This document shows positions 1 to 5,653 of a stretch of 11,832 nt of DNA, piece after piece. The stretch lies in contig JAJZMN010000239.1 in assembly GCA_021850345.1 (NCBI GenBank), positions 1 through 11,832 on the forward strand, in the 5' to 3' direction. The position numbers and the translations under genes are program-made. Each line of letters starts with the position of its first letter. Within the stretch, counting starts at the first letter, position 1. Under the pieces are notes generated by a model that saw only the letters and a list, made by a program, of their open reading frames with translations, did not search any database and was not told where the DNA came from. The DNA is from Actinomycetes bacterium. GTDB lineage: Bacteria; Actinomycetota; Acidimicrobiia; Acidimicrobiales; RAAP-2.

Positions 1-270
1 CCTTGGCGCCTTCGTCGTCTACTTCACTTGGGCGGCCGCCCAGAACAAGGAGGGCTCGCCGTCTCCACTCTCGTCGTCACCGGCGCACTCGAACGACGAG
101 AGCGTCGTGGTGGGCACACCCGCGACGACTTCTCCTCCCCCGACCCCGAGCTCGGTTCGGTCAACCTCGTCCAGCGCATGAGCGAGCACGGCGACCTCGA
201 GCTCGTCCGCGAACCGTTGGTGCAAATGCCCGATGCACTACACGCGCTGCTCAGCGAGGAGCCATCATGA
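1..270 (+). CDS. sdhA: Succinate dehydrogenase/fumarate reductase flavoprotein subunit, C-terminal fragment
   Basis: The reading frame is open from the left window edge to the TGA at 268-270. From about position 50 it encodes a typical SdhA/FrdA tail. The segment ALERRERRGGHTRDDF matches the family's substrate-site region (usually RxESRGxHxRxDF). It is followed by a run ending REPLVQMPDALHALL, as in actinobacterial FrdA. In the family this subunit carries FAD and oxidises succinate (or reduces fumarate) at the membrane. Upstream of about position 50 the same frame reads WRLRRLLHLGGRPEQGG, which does not resemble the family. Another frame (2-178) looks more protein-like there, with LGAFVVYFTWAAAQNK followed by a Ser/Thr/Pro tail. 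A junction or frameshift near 50 is therefore possible. The stop overlaps the next start by ATGA, the normal sdhA-sdhB coupling. The identity of the tail is secure; whether it belongs to an intact gene is not. Confidence 0.7.
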   Translation, partial: PWRLRRLLHLGGRPEQGGLAVSTLVVTGALERRERRGGHTRDDFSSPDPELGSVNLVQRMSEHGDLELVREPLVQMPDALHALLSEEPS

Positions 271-740
271 CAGTGGAGCTGACCATGAGTGTGGCGCGGG
301 GCGACGAGCGTGGCGGCGCCTTTGTCGACTGCCGGGTCCCCGCCGTCGACGGCGAGGTCGCCCTCGACGTCTTCCATCGTCTCCAAAGCGGTCCGGCACC
401 GGACCTCGCATGCCGCTCGAACTGCAAAGCGGGCAAATGCGGATCGTGCTCGGTGGAGGTGAACGGAACCCCTCGGCTCATGTGCATGACCCACATGGAA
501 ATGCGCCCCTGCGGCGCACGCTGCGGCCCGGCTCGCGCCTTGCCCCGGCGAAACAATCCGATCCCAACCTCGACGCATCGCGCGCCGACTCGAAGAGCTC
601 ATCACCTCCGGACCGACGGCGCCAGCCAAACCGCCGCCAACCCGACCTCTCGTGCGGTGACAAACAGTGGTGGTGGGCGCTGCCGGGATCGAACCGACGA
701 CCTGCTCGTTGTAAGCGAGCTGCTCTACCGACTGAGCTAA
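267..740 (+). pseudogene. sdhB: Truncated succinate dehydrogenase/fumarate reductase iron-sulfur subunit
   Basis: The ATG at 267 has a strong GAGGAG ribosome-binding site at 256-261 with a 5-nt spacer. Residues 1-78 or so are a recognisable SdhB N-terminal plant-ferredoxin-like domain. The [2Fe-2S] ligand pattern is CRSNCKAGKCGSC followed by LMC after VNGTPR. Normal SdhB proteins then continue for about 160 residues, through the RPM/FPVIRDL segment and a second domain with two cysteine clusters for the [4Fe-4S] and [3Fe-4S] centres. None of this appears in any frame. After MCMTHMEM (about position 503) the frame becomes Arg/Pro/Thr-rich and runs on to a TAA at 738-740 inside the tRNA gene on the other strand. 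The product could not pass electrons to quinone, so I call it a truncated remnant. A mis-join in the assembly would look the same. Confidence 0.7.
490..660 (+). other. Open frame right of the sdhB breakpoint; possible C-terminal relic of another gene
   Basis: Between the point where SdhB similarity ends (about 503) and the tRNA there is no start-bearing gene. One plus-strand frame is open from 490 to the TGA at 658-660. Its last part reads RRIARRLEELITSG and then a Pro-rich tail ending RPLVR. That looks like an ordinary amphipathic-helix C-terminus rather than random high-GC translation. I do not recognise the parent protein. It may be the 3' relic of a gene fused to sdhB by deletion or integration, or chance coding potential. 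Confidence 0.25.
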
Positions 741-746
741 ACGCCC
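671..746 (-). tRNA. tRNA-Val (anticodon UAC)
   Basis: Read on the minus strand from 746 to 671, the 76 bases fold into a full cloverleaf. The acceptor stem GGGCGTT/AGCGCCC has seven pairs, one of them T-G. The D arm is GCTC...GAGC. The anticodon stem GCTCG/CGAGC encloses the loop CTTACAA, giving anticodon TAC (valine, GUA codons). The T arm is GTCGG-TTCGATC-CCGGC, the discriminator base is A, and CCA is encoded. The sequence is canonical with no intron. Its 3' end faces the truncated sdhB gene, which matters because tRNA 3' ends are common integration sites. Confidence 0.95.
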
Positions 747-803
747 CGTTCATGCTCGACGCGCGGACCCTGGGAGACCGCCGCAGGCGTCACGAAACGG
801 CCC

Positions 804-832
804 ATTCTCCGACCGACCGCGCTCTCGCGCAA
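804..832 (-). promoter_or_regulatory. Candidate promoter of the tRNA-Val gene
   Basis: On the minus strand TTGCGC (832-827) and GAGAAT (809-804) are separated by 17 bases. They match the -35 and -10 consensus at three and four of six positions. Transcription would start about 50 bases before the tRNA 5' end, leaving a short leader to be trimmed. The match is weak and rests on spacing and position. Confidence 0.3.
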
Positions 833-897
833 GAGGTGCTCCGTCGGTGCGACCATGGACACCGGACGCGCCGCCAGATCCCTGCGGGATGGCAGGT

Positions 898-1680
898 TCA
901 GCGTACGTCGCGCGCCAAGGCGTCGAGCAGCCCGCGCGTCGCGGCCACGACCGGGCGGCGCCGCAATGCCTGGCGCACGACGAGCTCCTGGTCGTCGCGC
1001 TCGCCGACGGAGGCGCCGACCTCCCGGCATACGTGGAGCGCGCCGAGATAGTCCCAGGGCCACAATGCCGACGTGCCGACCACCGCATAGGCGTCGAGCA
1101 CGCCCTCCGCGACAGCACATATGTCGAGAGACGCCGCTCCGAGCGCCCGGAACTGCGCCCAACCCGGCCTCGCACGAGGGAGCCCGGAGACCGCCACGAC
1201 GGCGGAGGGCAGCGACGCGCACACGGACGGCTCGATCGGCCTGCCGTCCCTCGTGGCGCCGCCACCCCGCCGGGCTTCGTACGTGGTGCGGTGGGGGTGG
1301 TTCACCACGAGCGAGAGCAGCATCCCCTCCGCATCGAGCACGCACAGGCTGGTCGCGAACCACGGGATGCCGAGCGACGCGTTGGTCGACCCGTCGATGG
1401 GATCGGCGACCACGAGGATCCCACTGCCGTCGTCAGGCCCGGTCGTCCCGGACTCCTCAGAGAGAACCCGCAGGCCCGCACGGTGCAGCACATCGCACAT
1501 CGCCTCGTCGGCGACGAGGTCGATGTAGTACTGCCCCGGACGCTCACCGAGACGCCGTCGGTCTGCCGAGGGCACCCCGTCGAACGCTCGGCGGACGGCG
1601 TCGCCGGCGTCGGCGAGGACGGCACGGAGCTCATCGATCTCTCGATGTCCAGCCTCGCCGGTCCGCGCCACCGGGCGCAC
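898..1680 (-). CDS. Inositol-monophosphatase-family phosphatase
   Basis: A protein of 260 residues, the usual size for the family. These Mg2+-dependent cytoplasmic phosphatases act on inositol phosphates, related sugar phosphates or phosphoadenosine phosphates. The metal-site motifs appear in order. LSEES at about 73-77 supplies the first glutamate. ADPIDGSTN at about 92-100 matches DPxDGTxN, with metal aspartates D93 and D96. WPWDYLGAL near 207-215 supplies the C-terminal aspartate, D210. A GQYYIDLVADEA segment at about 49-60 replaces the commoner DxVTxAD. This variant, together with the GIPWFATSLC stretch, fits an actinobacterial subfamily rather than SuhB proper. I chose the GTG at 1680 because it gives normal length and lies after GGTAAG, a weak ribosome-binding site; GTG at 1671 is also possible. 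It is divergent from the gene at 1795, and the true substrate cannot be read from sequence. Confidence 0.85.
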   Translation of the reverse strand: MRPVARTGEAGHREIDELRAVLADAGDAVRRAFDGVPSADRRRLGERPGQYYIDLVADEAMCDVLHRAGLRVLSEESGTTGPDDGSGILVVADPIDGSTNASLGIPWFATSLCVLDAEGMLLSLVVNHPHRTTYEARRGGGATRDGRPIEPSVCASLPSAVVAVSGLPRARPGWAQFRALGAASLDICAVAEGVLDAYAVVGTSALWPWDYLGALHVCREVGASVGERDDQELVVRQALRRRPVVAATRGLLDALARDVR

Positions 1681-1794
1681 CTTACCGGCGCCTGGTCCAC
1701 GACCTCGGGCGCAAGGCCGCCGCGTCGAGCCGGTCAGCCGCCGGTGCGGCGCCTGACCGCGGGTGCTCTCTGCAGGACTTAGTCTCGTAGGGCT

Positions 1795-2352
1795 GTGGCT
1801 GCCATCGACGTCGCCGGCTACGTAGCCGACTTGAAAGACCACTCCGTCGACCACGGGTTCCACGTACACGACGAGCGCCACTTCGTCGAGACGTACTCCC
1901 TGCGACAGGTCTGGGAGGTGGACCTGCATCCCGAGGAGGGCTGCGGGGGCCCGCTGGACCTGCATCTCGCATTGGAAGTGGACCCCCGCGTGCTCCTCTC
2001 GTTCGAAGACGTCGTCATGGAGCTCTCCGACGACGAGGAGCCCCCTGACGACTTCCACTTCCCCCTGACCTTCACGTGGGCGCTGCCCCCGCTCCCCCAC
2101 GGCCCCGATCTCCTGCGGCTCGCCATCGATCTCGCCGGCATCGGCGGCATCGAGCTGCCCCTCGAGGTCTCCGCCATCGATTCGTTCGCCTCGGCGACGG
2201 ACGGGCCGGAGCGTCGGTTGACGATCGTGGCACGTCACTCGGTCTCGCTCGCGCGGGTGCTCGGAGGTGAAGAGCTGCTCTGTGACGTCTTCGACCGTTG
2301 CCTCGCGGTGAGCCGATTCCTGCTCGACGCCGCCGAGGCCTGGCTCGACTGA
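1795..2352 (+). CDS. Conserved protein of unknown function (185 aa)
   Basis: The GTG-started frame encodes 185 residues with strongly gene-like composition: rich in Asp, Glu, His and Leu, with alternating hydrophobic strands such as LDLHLALEVDP and GIELPLEVSAI. There is no signal peptide, membrane segment or metal motif, so it is probably cytoplasmic. I do not recognise a family. The C-terminal 30 residues (CDVFDRCLAVSRFLLDAAEAWLD) look like an amphipathic helix. There is no convincing Shine-Dalgarno site. A TAGTCT hexamer lies at 1780-1785, nine bases before the GTG, so a leaderless transcript is possible. It ends three bases before the lipoprotein gene at 2356, which argues for one operon. 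Confidence 0.7.
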   Translation: MAAIDVAGYVADLKDHSVDHGFHVHDERHFVETYSLRQVWEVDLHPEEGCGGPLDLHLALEVDPRVLLSFEDVVMELSDDEEPPDDFHFPLTFTWALPPLPHGPDLLRLAIDLAGIGGIELPLEVSAIDSFASATDGPERRLTIVARHSVSLARVLGGEELLCDVFDRCLAVSRFLLDAAEAWLD

Positions 2353-2355
2353 GCC

Positions 2356-2802
2356 GTGCAGCGGGCGCGGCGCGCGGTCAAGGCGGCGCGACGCACGGCC
2401 GCCGCGGCCGGACTGCTGCTCGCCGGCGGCAGCGTCATGGGCGCCTGCTCGAACGGCGGCACGTCGCTCGCCCAAGAGGCCTGCGTCCACATCGACACCT
2501 CGATCAGGCTCTTCACCCGTGCCGAGCACGAGAGCAGCCAGTCGGTGGCGGCGCGAGACGCCAAGAAGGCGATCGTCCAGCTCGAGCAGGCCGAACAGCT
2601 CGCCGCACAGGCCAACTCGGCGGACCCCGCCTACAACCCGCTCATGACCACGCTCCAAGAGATCGGGCGCACGTCCGAGGCGAACCTCATCCCGGCGCTC
2701 AAGGCGCAGTGTGACGCGGCGAACAACCCGACAGCACAGGGCCCGGTGACGAGCGGGCCGGCTCCGGTGACAGCACCGGGCCGAGCATCGACAGGTGCCT
2801 GA
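2356..2802 (+). CDS. Putative secreted lipoprotein
   Basis: The GTG start lies three bases after the preceding stop. The 148-residue product begins with a basic segment (QRARRAVKAARR), a hydrophobic stretch (about 15-29) and a lipobox-like VMGAC with Cys31 as the probable lipidation site. The mature part is short and mostly helical. It carries two further cysteines, in QEACVHID near residue 43 and in LKAQCDAAN near 119, which could form a disulfide. It ends in a Pro/Gly/Thr-rich tail. The spacing Cys-helix-helix-Cys resembles small actinobacterial lipoproteins of unknown role. It is probably anchored on the outer face of the membrane and co-transcribed with the gene at 1795. Confidence 0.65.
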   Translation: MQRARRAVKAARRTAAAAGLLLAGGSVMGACSNGGTSLAQEACVHIDTSIRLFTRAEHESSQSVAARDAKKAIVQLEQAEQLAAQANSADPAYNPLMTTLQEIGRTSEANLIPALKAQCDAANNPTAQGPVTSGPAPVTAPGRASTGA

Positions 2803-2839
2803 GCCCACCTGCGCCCGCGCCCGTCGCGGCCTTGGGCTC
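2801..2839 (+). terminator. Candidate stem-loop terminator after the lipoprotein gene
   Basis: An outer inverted repeat GAGCCCA (2801-2807) / TGGGCTC (2833-2839) encloses a second stem CCGCG (2815-2819) / CGCGG (2825-2829) with a five-base loop. It begins within the stop codon of the lipoprotein gene. There is no T-run, so it may act without one, as is common in high-GC actinobacteria, or be a chance GC-rich dyad. Confidence 0.35.
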
Positions 2840-2939
2840 CCATGTGACGCTCCGGTTGGATGGCACCGTTCGCAGGGCGTCTGTCAGTAACGTGATGTCG
2901 GGGCGGCGACGTCCGTTCGCCGTCGAGATCCCGCCGGTC

Positions 2940-2945
2940 GAGGAG
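2940..2945 (+). promoter_or_regulatory. Ribosome-binding site fixing a TTG start
   Basis: GAGGAG lies five bases before TTG 2951 and is the best Shine-Dalgarno site near the 5' end of the CHAP gene. The first ATG (2966) would be 20 bases away, too far, so the TTG is the supported start. Confidence 0.6.
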
Positions 2946-2950
2946 CAAGC

Positions 2951-3778
2951 TTGCAGTCCCCTCCGATGGACACAGACGCCGCATCGGGCCGTCACCCCGC
3001 TCGAACGACGACCCTGTCACCCCGCCGCCACCCGCCACGCCAGGTTCCCCCAGCCCTGCGCCCGGCGTCCGGGGGCCGTCCGCATCGACGCCCTCCGAGC
3101 ATTCGGGTCCGGCGTCGCAGGGCGGTCGCCGTGGCGGTGCTCTGCCTGGTCGTGGTCCTCGGGCTCATCGCCGTCGGGATGTCCGCAAGGACACGGCCGG
3201 GCACCGGGTCCCTGCCGCCGCCGCCATCGACAACCTTCGAGGCGCGCATCGTCACGATCGCCGAGAGCCAGGTCGGCTACCACACCGAGCCCCGCGACTC
3301 CTACTGCAACAAGTTCAGTGCCTACTGGGGCGCCGGCACACCGACAGGGTGCCCCCGGGGCCTGCGAGCAGAAGAGTGGTGCGCGGACTTCGCTGCCTGG
3401 GTTTGGCGCCAGGCCGGAGCGCAATTCACATACGGGGTCGGCGCAGGGGATATCAACGCAGCCGCCGGCAGCTTCTACGAGTGGGCCCAGGCCCACGGGA
3501 GGTGGCATCCCGCCACGCCGGGCTACCAGCCGCAGCCCGGTGACGTCGCGGTGTACGGGCTCGACACGACAACAGGCTCCGCCGCGCACGTGGCCATCGT
3601 CACCGGCGACCAGCTCGGCGCCCGAGGACCAGACGTGGTGAACGGCGACGGCGACCACACCGGCTTCAGCGTCGTCGAGATCGGCGTCGACCAGTACAAG
3701 GCGGACACCGGGAGCTCCTCGGCGCTCTTGTCTGGCTACGCGTCCCCGATACGCCCGGGGCGGACCGTCTCAGGCTGA
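2951..3778 (+). CDS. Membrane-anchored CHAP-domain cell-wall hydrolase
   Basis: The 275-residue protein has a long basic, Pro/Arg-rich cytoplasmic leader (about 1-57, including IRVRRRR), one membrane segment (about 58-77) and a Gly/Pro linker. A CHAP (NlpC/P60-superfamily) domain follows from about 97 to 265. The catalytic cysteine is C144 in EEWCADFAAWVW. The histidine is H213 in AHVAIVTGD, and a probable third polar residue is N231 in VVNGDGD. Extra cysteines at 119 and 134 may form a disulfide outside the cell. CHAP enzymes cut peptidoglycan as amidases or peptidases. The start is the TTG with a good ribosome-binding site. The stop overlaps the convergent minus-strand gene by nine bases. 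Family assignment is firm; bond specificity is not. Confidence 0.85.
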   Translation: MQSPPMDTDAASGRHPARTTTLSPRRHPPRQVPPALRPASGGRPHRRPPSIRVRRRRAVAVAVLCLVVVLGLIAVGMSARTRPGTGSLPPPPSTTFEARIVTIAESQVGYHTEPRDSYCNKFSAYWGAGTPTGCPRGLRAEEWCADFAAWVWRQAGAQFTYGVGAGDINAAAGSFYEWAQAHGRWHPATPGYQPQPGDVAVYGLDTTTGSAAHVAIVTGDQLGARGPDVVNGDGDHTGFSVVEIGVDQYKADTGSSSALLSGYASPIRPGRTVSG

Positions 3779-4123
3779 GCCGAGCTCCTCGGCCGCCGCT
3801 GGCCACACGACCACGGCACGCAGCGCGACGGCGCCGTCGGCCGTCGCCGCCGCGCGGCACACCGCGTCGAACCGCTCGTCCCAGTCGTCGGGAACCTGGC
3901 CCGCGGCATGGAACCGGACCGCGTCTGGCCGGAGCCACGCCTCCCCCTCGTCTTCGAGGCGCGCGACGTTGGTTGCCCGCAGGACGTCATCGAGCCGGTG
4001 CACGCGCTCAGTTGCAAGCGGCGAGGCGTCGGGCGGGGCAGCGACCCGTACCCGGTACGCGGAGAGGTCGTCGACGTCGACCAGCACGGCCGTCACCTTG
4101 TCGAGGTCGACGACGAACTCCAC
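3770..4123 (-). CDS. Small protein of unknown function (117 aa)
   Basis: The frame ends at the TGA at 3770-3772, nine bases inside the 3' end of the convergent CHAP gene. I prefer the GTG at 4123, one base after the stop of the upstream gene. It gives a plausible beginning (EFVVDLDKVTAVLVDVDDLSAYRV), and the codons just upstream of it (TCA CCA CAT CCT) are unlike coding usage here. ATG 4180 would add 19 residues and overlap the upstream gene by 56 bases. The protein is acidic with an alternating strand pattern, no cysteine cluster and no membrane segment. I do not recognise it. The tight spacing suggests translational coupling with its upstream neighbour. Confidence 0.55.
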   Translation of the reverse strand: MEFVVDLDKVTAVLVDVDDLSAYRVRVAAPPDASPLATERVHRLDDVLRATNVARLEDEGEAWLRPDAVRFHAAGQVPDDWDERFDAVCRAAATADGAVALRAVVVWPAAAEELGSA

Positions 4124-4124
4124 C

Positions 4125-4538
4125 TCAGGATGTGGTGAGCGGCGCCCCCGCGCCCGCCGGAGGAAGGACGCCAGCGCCATGGAGTCGCTCGACGAGCCAG
4201 CCGATGCTGTCGGTCGCCGCCATGGCGTCCTCCCACCCTTCGAGAAGAGCCTCGACACGGTCGCGGCTCGCAAGCACCCCCACAATCGAGACCGTCATCC
4301 CCTCGATCTCGTCCTCGTCCGTGCTGTGCGTGCCGCGAACGTGGATGCCGCCGAACGGTGTGGCCCATCCCTTCGGCACAGGCTCGCGCATCACGTAGAG
4401 CTCACCGGTGGTCTCCACCCAGCTCAGCTCGAAACGGACGCCGTGCGCGTCGTGCCAGTCCTGCCCGAGCTCGAGCTCCGCGGAGTCTCGGCGGCGCGGG
4501 TCGGCGTCGTAGAACTCTTCGATGTCCACCGTGAGCAC
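4125..4538 (-). CDS. Small protein of unknown function (137 aa)
   Basis: From GTG 4538 (or GTG 4529) the frame encodes about 137 residues. It is acidic at the N-terminus (TVDIEEFYDADPRRRDS), with a central strand-rich part containing FELSWVETTGELYVMREP and a later DEIEGMTVSIVGVLASRDRVEALLEGW segment. It has no signal peptide or membrane span. The composition and position support a real gene, but I cannot name a family. It overlaps or abuts the small gene downstream at 4123, so the two probably form a bicistronic unit, divergent from the sigma-like gene. Longer in-frame starts would run through the 12-bp repeats and produce a low-complexity leader, which I consider unlikely. Confidence 0.6.
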   Translation of the reverse strand: MLTVDIEEFYDADPRRRDSAELELGQDWHDAHGVRFELSWVETTGELYVMREPVPKGWATPFGGIHVRGTHSTDEDEIEGMTVSIVGVLASRDRVEALLEGWEDAMAATDSIGWLVERLHGAGVLPPAGAGAPLTTS

Positions 4539-4545
4539 TGTACTC
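4533..4545. promoter_or_regulatory. Imperfect palindrome at the minus-strand start
   Basis: GAGCACTGTACTC is a near-perfect dyad of GAG-n-AC-n-GT-n-CTC form. It covers the GTG 4538 start of the minus-strand gene and lies in the divergent spacer, where an operator would be expected. No regulator family can be assigned and a short dyad may be chance. Confidence 0.2.
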
Positions 4546-4575
4546 CCGGGTGTCCGGCCCTCTTTGGCGAGGTGG

Positions 4576-4623
4576 GAGCGTCGGGGGGAGCGTCGGGGGG
4601 AGCGTCCGGGGGAGTGGCCGGGG
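4576..4623 (+). repeat. Four tandem copies of a 12-bp repeat in a divergent spacer
   Basis: Unit GAGCGTCGGGGG occurs twice exactly (4576-4587, 4588-4599). It then appears as GAGCGTCCGGGG (4600-4611) and GAGTGGCCGGGG (4612-4623), decaying towards the plus-strand gene. Because the unit is a multiple of three, copy changes would keep any overlapping frame. A GTG at 4550 would place the repeat in frame with the sigma-like gene as Gly-Ser-Val-Gly repeats, but no ribosome-binding site supports that start. Confidence 0.85.
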
Positions 4624-4636
4624 CCAGCGTCGCTGC

Positions 4637-5443
4637 ATGCACTCCAGCGCGCTGCGACCGATGACCCTGCTCGACAAGGACTGGGAGGCGGTGCGTCACT
4701 CGCCCCCCTCGCGCGCGGCACTCGAACGCCTTGCCGCCGCGGAGCCGCTCGTGGCGGGACTCCGCGCGCACGACCTTGGTGACCTTGTCGAGCTCCTCCG
4801 CACGAGTCCCCGAGCTGGCGCGCCGGTGAGAACGGAGGATGCCGGCCCAGACGAGACGGAGCGCGGCGGCGCAGCGGACGGCGGCGATCAGTACCTGCCG
4901 GCGGCCGTGGTCCGCGTGATGCTGCGCGCGGCGCACGTGCACCCGCTCGTCCCTCGCGCCATCGTCCAGGCGCTCACCCCCGGCCTCTTCGCCGTCGGCC
5001 GGCGCCTCGAGTGGGGAGCGGGCGGCGAGTGGCCGGACGTCGATGCCTTCCTCGCCGACGCAGTGGCAACGACCTGGGAGATCGTCACCGAGTGGGCGGG
5101 CAACGACCGACGCTACGCCGTGCTCGACGTGCTCTCCGCTGTCCGTTGCCGCCTTCGGCGCCGTCTCCTGGGCCACCGGCGCCATGTGGACGCCCTGCGC
5201 GGGCCGATCGACGACACCGACGGGCCAGAAGAGGGGTGGTACAGCGCGTCGAGCGATCTCGACCACCTGGCGACCGCCATCGACGACGCGTGGGGTCGCG
5301 ACCTCGCGCAACCCGACGCGGCGGTGCTCTACGCACATCGGGTTCTCGGCTACAGCCTCAGCGAGCTCTCGGCACTCACGGGGCGCTCGCGCCGCTTCCT
5401 CGCCCAACGCCGGGACCAGGCCGCGCAGGCGCTCACCGCGTGA
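4637..5443 (+). CDS. Sigma-factor-like (sigma-70 family related) regulatory protein
   Basis: About 268 residues from ATG 4637 (244 aa or so from ATG 4661, start MTLLDKDWEAV); neither has a clear ribosome-binding site. The middle part has LVPRAIVQALTPGLFAVGRRL and then DAFLADAVATTWEIVTEW. This resembles the region-2-like core of a divergent group of actinobacterial sigma-like proteins. The last 40 residues (VLGYSLSELSALTGRSRRFLAQRRDQAAQAL) form a helix-turn-helix like sigma region 4. A classical region 2.4 for -10 recognition is not evident, so it could be a sigma factor, an anti-sigma partner or a plain DNA-binding regulator. It lies just upstream of the exported-protein and LysM/BTAD genes, which it may control. 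Confidence 0.55.
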   Translation: MHSSALRPMTLLDKDWEAVRHSPPSRAALERLAAAEPLVAGLRAHDLGDLVELLRTSPRAGAPVRTEDAGPDETERGGAADGGDQYLPAAVVRVMLRAAHVHPLVPRAIVQALTPGLFAVGRRLEWGAGGEWPDVDAFLADAVATTWEIVTEWAGNDRRYAVLDVLSAVRCRLRRRLLGHRRHVDALRGPIDDTDGPEEGWYSASSDLDHLATAIDDAWGRDLAQPDAAVLYAHRVLGYSLSELSALTGRSRRFLAQRRDQAAQALTA

Positions 5444-5489
5444 CACGTCGTTGGGCTGTGCGCACACCACGACGTCCGCGTCATCCGTG

Positions 5490-5511
5490 GGTATGCATCG
5501 GGCGATGCACC
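5490..5511 (+). terminator. Candidate hairpin 47 bases after the sigma-like gene
   Basis: TGCATC (5494-5499) and GATGCA (5504-5509) form a six-pair stem with a GGGC loop. It is extended by GG (5490-5491) with CC (5510-5511) across a two-base bulge. No T-run follows. Its position after the stop at 5443 suits a weak terminator; it could equally be an operator dyad. The rest of the 210-base spacer to 5654 holds no clear gene or promoter. Confidence 0.3.
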
Positions 5512-5653
5512 TTGCGCCCTTGCACAGTACGGTGTCGCCTCGTGGAGGTGCTCCGCTTCACGGACGCCGACGCGGGGGAAGGGGCCGATGGTGGCCTCGC
5601 GCCCCGACACCGGCACTTGACGAGAGCCGGCACGCGCGGGAGCTCGGCGCACC

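Noticed and set aside
478..753. Minus-strand open frame of 91 codons across the tRNA
   Set aside because: It is the translation of the tRNA itself and its flanks (FSSVGRAARLQRAGRRFDPGSA is a well-known tRNA read-through artefact), so it is not a gene.
1681..2808. Long minus-strand extension of the inositol-monophosphatase frame
   Set aside because: The extension is antisense to two better-supported plus-strand genes, shows no family similarity and would make the protein more than twice the normal length.
2803..2950. Possible c-di-AMP (ydaO-type) riboswitch before the CHAP hydrolase gene
   Set aside because: Actinobacterial wall-hydrolase genes often have one, but none of its conserved sequence blocks is present and the spacer is too short.
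4576..4623. Tandem repeats as a CRISPR array
   Set aside because: Units are 12 bp, directly adjacent and without spacers.
4550..4636. GTG 4550 as the start of the sigma-like gene
   Set aside because: It would add a low-complexity Gly/Ser/Arg leader made of the 12-bp repeats, with no ribosome-binding site, in a spacer that should hold divergent promoters.
5617..5622. TTGACG as a -35 element for the exported-protein gene
   Set aside because: No -10-like hexamer occurs at 16-19 bases, so there is no promoter to pair with it.
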